Positions 1 through 5,013 of a stretch of 6,293 nt of DNA are shown here, piece by piece. The notes below the pieces were generated by a model. It saw only the letters and a program-made list of their open reading frames with translations, searched no databases and was not told where the DNA came from. Source of the DNA: Syntrophomonadaceae bacterium. Lineage in GTDB: Bacteria > Bacillota > Dethiobacteria > DTU022. Position numbers and translations under genes: made by a program. Location: NCBI GenBank assembly GCA_007136055.1, contig SLHT01000255.1:1-6293 (forward strand), given 5' to 3'. The stretch's first letter is position 1; every line of letters begins with the position of its first letter.

Positions 1-207
1 ATCGTAGCCCAGGGAAAGTTTTTGCCAACGGTTCGGGAACTTGGAGGCATGATGATTACCTTCTGGCTCACCGTGCTCGCATGGATCTTTTTCCGGGCTG
101 AAAGCAACTCTATCGCTTTCAACTGCTGCAGCCCGGCTAAAGTAACTGCCGCCGGCTCCGTTAATTACGGCAACTTGTCATCAAACCTGATCCGTTCCAT
201 AATTTAA
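1..207 (+). pseudogene. 3' remnant of MBOAT-family O-acyltransferase (DltB/AlgI type), disrupted C-terminus
   Basis: The reading frame is open from the first base, so the 5' part lies outside the window. The first 40 or so residues include GKFLPTVRELGGMMITFW followed by LAWIFFRAES, which strongly resembles the membrane segment near the C-terminus of MBOAT acyltransferases such as DltB and AlgI. These membrane proteins transfer acyl groups to cell-surface polymers. In the family, several further membrane-embedded segments normally follow the FFRAES motif. Here the resemblance ends at about position 122, and a 23-residue tail unlike the family runs to a TAA at 205-207. No continuation of the family sequence is evident in the other forward frames. 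I infer a gene truncated by deletion, recombination or insertion of foreign DNA. An unusually short but functional C-terminus cannot be excluded. The internal ATG at 49 is not a credible start, since the similarity begins upstream of it. Confidence 0.7.
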
Positions 208-646
208 TGCCCCCTTAAAGTTAGTATTAAAAAGATCCTCTCTGTTGTGGTTATTAATAATGCTGCCTCCAGCTAAACTTTTCTTTCCCAAACCTGCTAG
301 TATATTTATGTAATATATTTATACTCTTAAGTATGATCTTGTTTATTCGATGACGTCTTTCTAAATTCCTGCCTGCAGGAAAATGTTAGTTAATAAGCAA
401 CCCAATACGCTCATCTTTTTTCATAAGGCCGAAATGCTGCGGAGAAAGTTTAATTAAACTGCGGGTAAACTACGATATGCAACTTTGTATAGTATTTTTA
501 GATAGAGAGAAAGAAAAGTGCCGCGGGATAAAATGTTAAAATATACTACTAAATGGAATAATAAGTATTTAATGTTACTGTATTACATTCAATAACTATC
601 AAATTGTAACAAATACGCAAATATGGTTGATTTAATTAATGTAAGA
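208..646. other. A+T-rich non-coding stretch between MBOAT remnant and promoter
   Basis: No reading frame with a plausible start, ribosome binding site and protein-like composition is visible on either strand. The region is strongly A+T-rich and contains TATATTTAT-like near-repeats around 301-322 and one compact inverted repeat at 366-381. It may be degenerate remains of whatever interrupted the MBOAT gene. I see no RNA gene in it. Confidence 0.5.
366..381. repeat. Short perfect inverted repeat
   Basis: TTCCTGC and GCAGGAA flank a CT dinucleotide, giving a near-palindrome of 16 bp. As RNA it would form at most a 6-bp stem with a 4-nt loop, and no T-run follows, so it is not a convincing terminator. 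It could be a protein-binding site or a remnant of a dispersed palindromic repeat. No second copy is seen in this window. Confidence 0.4.
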
Positions 647-675
647 TTGACATAATAGTTTTCAGTATATATAAT
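647..675 (+). promoter_or_regulatory. Consensus sigma-A promoter upstream of riboswitch
   Basis: A perfect -35 box TTGACA (647-652) is separated by exactly 17 bp from a perfect -10 box TATAAT (670-675), in A+T-rich surroundings. Transcription would be expected to start at about 682-684, roughly 20-30 nt before the riboswitch aptamer. This is the strongest promoter-like sequence in the window. It implies high basal initiation, with control exerted afterwards by the RNA leader. Confidence 0.85.
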
Positions 676-701
676 AAACTTGAAGAAGATCTAGCTATAA
701 A

Positions 702-792
702 GTCCAATGATAAAGGCAAATCTGTCGAAAGACAGGGGCGCAAAGCCGAGGATCTAAGGTTCAAACACCTGAACTATGATAGCCTGGCCTCC
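702..792 (+). ncRNA. GEMM-I (cyclic di-GMP-I type) riboswitch aptamer
   Basis: The sequence carries the hallmark GEMM-I parts in order. AAAGGCAAA (712-720) is followed by a hairpin CTGTC-GAAA-GACAG (722-735) whose loop is a GNRA tetraloop. The conserved GCGCAAAGCC (738-747) comes next, and GGC 715-717 can pair with GCC 745-747. A second hairpin has stem GTTCA (759-763)/TGAAC (770-774). Below it TCTAAG (753-758) and TATGA (775-779) form a variant of the 11-nt GAAA-tetraloop receptor, with a compensating U-A in place of C-G. The trailing AGCCTGGCCTCC matches the 3' end of the class. Known members bind c-di-GMP; some variants bind cyclic AMP-GMP. The closing P1 helix is weak here, with CCA 704-706 against TGG 785-787 as the best candidate. 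The consensus promoter lies just upstream. Confidence 0.9.
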
Positions 793-808
793 ATAAAGGG
801 CTATTTTT
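778..808 (+). terminator. Expression-platform hairpin A overlapping the aptamer 3' end
   Basis: ATAGCC (779-784) can pair with GGCTAT (799-804) around a 14-nt loop, followed by a short T-run (804-808). The 5' arm is part of the aptamer: it takes up the end of the tetraloop receptor and the conserved AGCC. This hairpin and the ligand-bound aptamer should therefore exclude each other. The stem is only 6-7 bp, so it may be a weak terminator or an anti-terminator. The direction of control cannot be read from sequence alone. Confidence 0.5.
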
Positions 809-841
809 GTATTGTTAGGTCAATGCAAATAGAGGTTTTTT
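801..841 (+). terminator. Expression-platform hairpin B followed by T6
   Basis: Bases 801-814 can pair with 821-832 around the loop TTAGGT. The pairing gives about 12 base pairs with one G-U pair and a two-T bulge. Three bases (AGG) later comes an uninterrupted run of six Ts (836-841). This fits a rho-independent terminator, although the stem is A+T-rich. Its 5' arm overlaps the 3' arm of hairpin A at 801-804, so the two compete at least partly. Confidence 0.5.
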
Positions 842-1074
842 GTAACCGGAAAAAAATTTATAAAAATGGAGTGATAAGGAGGACGGTTAGAAAGCAGCTG
901 TTTATCCGAAGAAGTTAAGAATTAGGGTTTTAAAATGTCCTTATTAAGGTATGGCCGGGTTTGGTTGTTTAAGTTGGAAGAAGTACTTATTTAAGATAGA
1001 AAACGCAAAGCTTACGAATGAAGGGGCCACTAAGCGATTTTAGAAAAAGAATGGTTGAATGAATTAAAGTTTGG
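842..1074 (+). other. Long untranslated leader between riboswitch and MORN gene
   Basis: About 230 nt separate the riboswitch T-run from the ribosome binding site of the MORN gene. No convincing gene is present. Tiny frames of 14-18 codons, such as the ATG at 934 and the ATG at 1019, lack good ribosome binding sites. A strong Shine-Dalgarno-like AAGGAGG at 877-882 has no ATG, GTG or TTG start at usable spacing. TAACCG (843-848) and CGGTTA (884-889) could pair at a distance. The stretch may be a long 5' UTR or the decayed remains of a gene once controlled by the riboswitch. Confidence 0.45.
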
Positions 1075-1083
1075 GGAGGAGGG
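1075..1083 (+). promoter_or_regulatory. Ribosome binding site that decides a GTG start
   Basis: GGAGGAGGG lies 5 nt before GTG at 1089. It overlaps the codons that a TTG start at 1071 would use, so TTG 1071 would be translated from inside its own ribosome binding site. GTG 1089 is therefore chosen as the start of the MORN gene. Confidence 0.8.
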
Positions 1084-1088
1084 TAATC

Positions 1089-2498
1089 GTGAATAAAGGT
1101 GTATATTTATTTCCGGAAGGAAGAAAACATCCCGGCGGATGGGATGTAAGCAGAAAAGATAGTGAAGGAACTAAGGTTTATGCTGACGGCAGTAAGTATG
1201 AAGGTGAATTTAAAGCCGGCTTGAAGCATGGCCGGGGCAAAATGGCTTATGCTGATGGCAGGAAATATGAGGGTGAATGGGAAAACGATAAACCCAGTGG
1301 CCAGGGAATGATAATGTTTCCGGATGGAAGCAAGTACGAAGGCAGTTATAAAAATGGCAAGAGAAATGGTTTGGGAACATGGACCCAACAAAGTGGGGCG
1401 AAGTATGTCGGCGGATGGGAAGATGATCGCCCCAGTGGCCAGGGAATTATTGCCTGGCTGGATGGCAGAAAATATGTTGGCGAATGGAAAGACGGAAAAA
1501 GAAACGGCCAGGGGACAATGACTTTTTTGGAAGAAGAAAAGTATGTCGGCAAATATCTTGGCGAGTGGAAAGACGGAAAAAGAAACGGCCAGGGGACAAT
1601 GATTTATGCAAACGGAAGCATGTTTTTTTGTGAATGGAAAGATGGCAAGAGGCATGGCGAGAAATTATGGTTTCAATCGGATAATAAAAAGCATGAGAGT
1701 TCAACAAGCAATAATCAAACCTTAGATCTCGGGGCTATGACCTGGCAGAATGGACGAGAATATGTTGGTGAATGGAAAGACGGCAAGAAACACGGCGAAG
1801 GTGTAATGGTTTATGCAGACGGGAAGAAGTATATTGGTGAATGGGAAAATGATCGGATATATGGTCACGGTATTATGATCTATGCAAACGGTTTGAAATA
1901 TATCGGTGAAAGATCTGAAGGTAAGAGACATGGCCAGGGCGCTATGATTTATGCAGATGAAAGCTTATTTGTTGGCGCATGGGAAAATGATAAGTCGAAC
2001 GGTTTGGGAACAATGCTTACTGCAGACGGAAGAAAGTATACCGGTGAATGGAAAGACAATGAACTTAAATCACAATTTGCCGAAACTACTCAGGAAGAAC
2101 TAAAGCATCCAGTCGAGCCAAAGCATCCCGTTGAAAAAAGATTTCCAGGCAAACCAAAACCTCCGGTTGAACAAAGAGTTCCTGGTAAAGAAAAAGAAGA
2201 CCTGCTGCAATCCCAGGTTTTCCCTGCTGTGGAAGAAGAAAGAAAGCCTGTTGTTAAAGAAAAAGATAAATATCAAGAAGCTGACAATATGGCAATGGCT
2301 CGTTTAGATAGTTTGCCCCGCAAAGAAGATAAATATGAAAGAGTTCTCAAACAGGAAATAGCAGACCTTAGGGAACAACTTGACAGGAAGGACCAGAAAC
2401 AGGAAGACTCCCCTAACAAATCATTATGGATATGGAATATTGCAGTTACTGCTATCCTGGTTGTTGCTCTATTTATGTGGTTCTTTTTATTAAGATAA
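1089..2498 (+). CDS. MORN-repeat protein with C-terminal membrane anchor
   Basis: The 469-residue product has three parts. Residues 13-338 form 14 units in a 23-residue register, starting at 13, 36, 59, 82, 105, 128, 155, 178, 201, 224, 247, 270, 293 and 316. Good units read like KYxGEWKDGKRNGQGTMxYADG, the classic MORN pattern. The units at 13 and 201 are degenerate, and a 4-residue KYVG insertion sits at 151-154. Residues 339-400 are a charged, Pro- and Lys-rich linker with KHPVE and PGK motifs. Residues 413-437 suggest a coiled coil. Residues 446-469 are a hydrophobic, Trp/Phe-rich membrane segment ending in LLR. No N-terminal signal peptide is seen, so it is probably a tail-anchored protein with the repeats in the cytoplasm. 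MORN repeats in other proteins mediate lipid or protein binding and scaffolding; the role here is unknown. It lies downstream of the riboswitch, which may control it. MORN assignment is very sure; topology is inference. Confidence 0.92.
   Translation: MNKGVYLFPEGRKHPGGWDVSRKDSEGTKVYADGSKYEGEFKAGLKHGRGKMAYADGRKYEGEWENDKPSGQGMIMFPDGSKYEGSYKNGKRNGLGTWTQQSGAKYVGGWEDDRPSGQGIIAWLDGRKYVGEWKDGKRNGQGTMTFLEEEKYVGKYLGEWKDGKRNGQGTMIYANGSMFFCEWKDGKRHGEKLWFQSDNKKHESSTSNNQTLDLGAMTWQNGREYVGEWKDGKKHGEGVMVYADGKKYIGEWENDRIYGHGIMIYANGLKYIGERSEGKRHGQGAMIYADESLFVGAWENDKSNGLGTMLTADGRKYTGEWKDNELKSQFAETTQEELKHPVEPKHPVEKRFPGKPKPPVEQRVPGKEKEDLLQSQVFPAVEEERKPVVKEKDKYQEADNMAMARLDSLPRKEDKYERVLKQEIADLREQLDRKDQKQEDSPNKSLWIWNIAVTAILVVALFMWFFLLR
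1125..2102 (+). repeat. Array of 14 MORN-encoding 69-bp units
   Basis: The coding repeats keep a 69-bp (23-codon) period across the array except for one extra 12 bp at codons 151-154. Units differ widely at DNA level, which suggests an old array. The exception is one young pair at 1470-1521 and 1551-1602. The unit at codons 201-223 has lost most MORN residues but has kept exact length. Confidence 0.85.
1470..1602 (+). repeat. Recent 52-bp duplication inside the MORN array
   Basis: Bases 1470-1521 recur at 1551-1602 with two mismatches, at an offset of 81 bp. The normal period is 69 bp, so the extra 12 bp encode the added KYVG ahead of KYLGEW. Near-identity in an otherwise diverged array points to a recent slippage or unequal recombination event. 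Confidence 0.85.
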
Positions 2499-2670
2499 GC
2501 TTTCAAAAAAACAAAAAAGTTGAACAGGGAGTTAATATTTCTTCTTACGGAAGCAAGCATTAAGCATTCACAAAAAAATTTATATGACGATCATAAAACA
2601 GTAGTTTTTTGATTGATGTAAATGCTATGTGCCAAATTATTTTAAGATTTTCTCTTAACAGACTATGCAT
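2499..2670 (+). other. Intergenic region between MORN gene and acyl-CoA ligase
   Basis: This A+T-rich gap contains A-runs, a direct repeat of AAGCATT at about 2553-2566, and a T6 run at about 2605 without a clear preceding stem. I see no solid terminator for the MORN gene and no strong promoter for the ligase. Read-through between them therefore cannot be excluded. Confidence 0.35.
2642..2658 (+). repeat. Perfect 6-bp inverted repeat ahead of the ligase ribosome binding site
   Basis: TTAAGA and TCTTAA flank TTTTC and lie 12 nt before the AGGAGG at 2671-2676. It could be an operator half-site pair or a weak mRNA hairpin. The A+T-rich composition makes chance a real alternative. Confidence 0.3.
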
Positions 2671-2687
2671 AGGAGGCAGTTGACTTA

Positions 2688-4418
2688 ATGTCTGACCAGT
2701 TGTGGCTAAAAAATTATCCGGTTCGGTGGAACCTAAAATACCCGGAAATCTCTATTTACCGTTATTTAAAAGAGAACACTGCTAAATGTAATGATTTAAT
2801 TGCCCTGGTTTTCTTCGAAAAAGAGATCACTTTTCGAAAGATGCATGATAACATCGACAGTTTTGCAGCAGCTTTATATGATCTGGGGGTGAGAAAAGGA
2901 GACCGGGTGGCGATAATGACGCCTAACTGTCCCGAGTTTGTCTACACCTACTATGCCTGCATGAAACTTGGCGCTATTGAAGTGCAGATAGACCCTCTCT
3001 ACATGCCCTCTGAATTGGAGTTCGTGCTTAAAGATTCGGAAGCGAAAGTTGTAGTGGTGGCTGACGAGTTTATTAATTCTTTGCAGGCGGTACACGATAA
3101 AGTTCCCACAGAGCATGTCATAGTTAGCAGGTTCAGCGGTGTAGAGCTGAACGGTGATAACCCCTGGTTTGATGAGCTGTTGGAATTCGACGAGCTGTTG
3201 GAAAAATATCCGCCCGATTCCCCCGAAGCTGAAATCGACCCGAGGGAAGATGTAGCCGTGCTCCAGTACACAGGTGGAACGACCGGTACGACCAAAGCAG
3301 CCATGCTGACTCACTATAACCTTATCTCCAATGTAGTTCAGAAAAAAGAATGGTTTTCTGATTTGGCCAGGGAGAAATTTAGCAACGGTCTTACCCAGCA
3401 GTATGGAGTAGCAATACTTCCCTTGTTCCAAATTACTGGCTTGAATTTTTGCTTGAACTTAGCTCTTACTTACCCTATGGGTATGATTTTGCTGCCGTTT
3501 TTCGATATAGAATACATTTTTAGCTTGATAGACCGCTACCGTCCTGCATTTTTCCCCGGTGTGCCAACTATTTTTTCTGCCATCGCCGATCATCCGGATG
3601 CGAATAATCACAACTTGAAGGCAGTGGATATCTGGCGCACCGGTGGAGCGCCGATGCCTGTTAAACTGATTGAGCATACCGAAAGACGTATCGGCGTTAA
3701 GATTATTGAGGGATATGGGCTCACAGAAGCTTCCCCGACTACGCATTCCAACCCCTTCAGGGGGATACGTAAGTTTGGCAGCGTAGGTTTGCCCTATCCA
3801 GATACCGAGTGTCGTATCGTGAATCCAGAAAACAGGTCTGAAGAGGTTCCGGTGGGCGAGGAAGGTGAACTCATTATCAAGGGGCCGCAGATAATGAAGG
3901 GCTACTGGAAGAATCCCGAAGATACTAAAGAGATCCTTCGTGACGGCTGGCTTTATACCAGGGATATTGCCAGGATGGATGAAAGTGGCTTTTTCTATAT
4001 AGTCGACCGCGAAAAAGATATTGTCATTATCGGGGGTATTAACGTTTACCCCAGGGAAGTGGACGAAGTCTTTTTTAAACATCCGAAAGTTTCCGAAGTG
4101 GTCAGCACAGGTGTTCCTGATGATTTTTACGGGGAAGCGCTTAAAACATATGTTGTGCTCAAAGAAGGTGATAGCGCCACAGAAGAAGAACTATTGGATT
4201 ACGCCGCTCAAAAGCTGGCTGTCTACAAACTGCCGCGTGTTATTGAATTCCGCCAAGATCTTCCCAAGAGTAATGCCGGTAAAATCCTACGGAGGGTCCT
4301 GGTCGAAAGTGAGAATAACAAAGTATCAAGTGACAGGGAGAAAATAGCTGTCACATTATCGGATTGGGGCGAAGATGTAATGAGCCTGGATGATTTTTCA
4401 GATGATTTTGATATGTAA
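2688..4418 (+). CDS. AMP-forming acyl-CoA synthetase (long-chain fatty acid-CoA ligase-like)
   Basis: The 576-residue product belongs to the ANL adenylate-forming superfamily, which activates a carboxylic acid with ATP to an acyl-AMP and then a CoA thioester in the cytoplasm. Visible motifs are the phosphate-binding loop YTGGTTGTTKAAMLTH (194-209), EGYGLTEASPTT (341-352), the ATP-ribose-binding Asp in YTRDIA (D426), the hinge near D440-R441 and the GGINVYPREVDE stretch (449-460). The C-terminal PKSNAGKILRR carries the expected catalytic Lys at 532. Length and motifs fit FadD-like medium/long-chain enzymes; the acid substrate is not readable from sequence. The usual Gly after the P-loop Lys is Ala (A204), and the last 25 residues form an unusually acidic tail ending DDFSDDFDM. 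The start is ATG with AGGAGG 11 nt upstream, a slightly long spacing. No partner pathway genes are adjacent. Confidence 0.93.
   Translation: MSDQLWLKNYPVRWNLKYPEISIYRYLKENTAKCNDLIALVFFEKEITFRKMHDNIDSFAAALYDLGVRKGDRVAIMTPNCPEFVYTYYACMKLGAIEVQIDPLYMPSELEFVLKDSEAKVVVVADEFINSLQAVHDKVPTEHVIVSRFSGVELNGDNPWFDELLEFDELLEKYPPDSPEAEIDPREDVAVLQYTGGTTGTTKAAMLTHYNLISNVVQKKEWFSDLAREKFSNGLTQQYGVAILPLFQITGLNFCLNLALTYPMGMILLPFFDIEYIFSLIDRYRPAFFPGVPTIFSAIADHPDANNHNLKAVDIWRTGGAPMPVKLIEHTERRIGVKIIEGYGLTEASPTTHSNPFRGIRKFGSVGLPYPDTECRIVNPENRSEEVPVGEEGELIIKGPQIMKGYWKNPEDTKEILRDGWLYTRDIARMDESGFFYIVDREKDIVIIGGINVYPREVDEVFFKHPKVSEVVSTGVPDDFYGEALKTYVVLKEGDSATEEELLDYAAQKLAVYKLPRVIEFRQDLPKSNAGKILRRVLVESENNKVSSDREKIAVTLSDWGEDVMSLDDFSDDFDM
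3168..3203 (+). repeat. 18-bp tandem duplication in the ligase gene
   Basis: Two adjacent 18-bp copies with two synonymous differences encode FDELLE twice (residues 161-172) in the loop region ahead of the P-loop. The frame is kept, so the enzyme is probably unaffected. Confidence 0.7.
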
Positions 4419-4436
4419 TCTCAGGCTATTTATCTC

Positions 4437-4459
4437 AGCCCTATGGGGCTAGCATTTTT
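4437..4459 (+). terminator. Possible weak terminator after the acyl-CoA ligase
   Basis: AGCCC (4437-4441) and GGGCT (4446-4450) form a 5-bp G+C-rich stem around TATG. Four bases later comes a run of five Ts (4455-4459). The short stem and offset T-run make it a weak candidate, so partial read-through into the next gene is possible. Confidence 0.4.
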
Positions 4460-4507
4460 ATATGCTGTCGTATCGCAAGAAGCTAATGGTAAGAAAGGGG
4501 GAGGAAA

Positions 4508-4882
4508 GTGAGCAAGCTGGTCGAAAGTTTTAACGAAATAGTCGAAGAACTCAAGTCAGATCTGGGCGAAGGATTTGTAGCCAATGACATATGGCATAGC
4601 AGAGATGCGCAGTCTCTGGCAGGTTATAATTCGCAACCCAAAGCAGTTGCTCTTTTCAACGAGGTTACACGTACACTGGACAAAACCCTGGCAGGCGCAA
4701 AATATCCCGGGCTGGGTAGTTATTATATGGTCCACCTGGAAAATGGTCTCCTGGTTGTAGTGGCTATAGAAGGCGATTACCAGCATATGGTGTTAGTTGA
4801 TCTTTCAAAGACAACAATGGGAATATTAATGAGTGTAGCCTTGCCAAAATTACTGGATAATTTAAAGGTTGCAACTGCTTAG
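4508..4882 (+). CDS. Roadblock/LC7-like small protein
   Basis: The 124-residue soluble product starts at GTG behind a strong GGGGGAGG. An N-terminal amphipathic helix (about 1-18) leads into strand-like FVANDIWHS and the turn QSLAGYNSQP. A helix follows (about 43-60), then strand-like GSYYMVHLENGLLVVVAI (70-87) and HMVLVDLS (93-100), and a final helix (about 101-121). This alpha-beta-alpha-beta pattern, with a 'SLAGYN...P' turn and a central Gly-rich strand, resembles Roadblock/LC7 proteins. In bacteria these include MglB-type GTPase regulators and uncharacterised dimeric proteins. No small GTPase gene lies in the window, so a GTPase-regulating role cannot be argued here. The gene follows the ligase by 89 bp across a weak terminator. 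A real protein is very likely; the family call is based on pattern resemblance and is moderate. A related longin or profilin-like fold is the main alternative. Confidence 0.6.
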   Translation: MSKLVESFNEIVEELKSDLGEGFVANDIWHSRDAQSLAGYNSQPKAVALFNEVTRTLDKTLAGAKYPGLGSYYMVHLENGLLVVVAIEGDYQHMVLVDLSKTTMGILMSVALPKLLDNLKVATA

Positions 4883-4912
4883 CCTTTAGTGATTTGATTC
4901 TCCTCTTTATAT

Positions 4913-4970
4913 GTTACGGAAACAAAGAAAATGCATGTCTTTTTAAAATATATAATTTATAGATACCGTA
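4913..4970. promoter_or_regulatory. Candidate promoter region upstream of the transporter, flanked by inverted repeats
   Basis: TATAAT occurs at 4951-4956 in a very A+T-rich run, but 17 bp upstream there is no good TTGACA match. TTACGG (about 4915-4920) and CCGTAA (4966-4971) are inverted copies on either side, about 45 bp apart. This layout could be an operator pair around a promoter for the BCCT gene. The evidence is only by eye, and chance is possible. Confidence 0.25.
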
Positions 4971-4997
4971 AGCAGGTGTTTAAATCCATTTCATATT

Positions 4998-5004
4998 AAG
5001 GAGG
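4998..5004 (+). promoter_or_regulatory. Ribosome binding site selecting the TTG start of the transporter
   Basis: AAGGAGG lies 9 nt before TTG 5014, which is in frame with the transporter. It also lies 4 nt before ATG 5009, which is out of frame and reads only 15 codons to a TAA at 5054-5056. Upstream of TTG 5014 the transporter frame has no ATG, GTG or TTG before a stop at 4981-4983, so TTG is the only sensible start. Confidence 0.75.
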
Positions 5005-5013
5005 TCGAATGTT

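Noticed and set aside
1001..1012. ACGCAAAGC at 1003-1011, resembling the GEMM core, as a possible second riboswitch
   Set aside because: There is no upstream GGCAAA, no GNRA hairpin and no following tetraloop-receptor hairpin; probably chance.
1071..1088. TTG at 1071 as an upstream start adding six residues to the MORN protein
   Set aside because: Those codons are the ribosome binding site itself; GTG 1089 has ideal spacing behind GGAGGAGGG.
1107..1707. Minus-strand open frames of 68-182 codons across the MORN array
   Set aside because: They mirror the 69-bp repeat period of the + strand gene, lack ribosome binding sites, and are explained by repeat composition.
2600..2612. T6 run at about 2605 as a terminator of the MORN gene
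   Set aside because: No G+C-bearing stem precedes it; only A+T-rich unpaired sequence is seen.
2874..4082. Minus-strand open frames of 101-207 codons within the acyl-CoA ligase gene
   Set aside because: They overlap a gene with all family motifs, show no recognisable domain, and have no ribosome binding sites.
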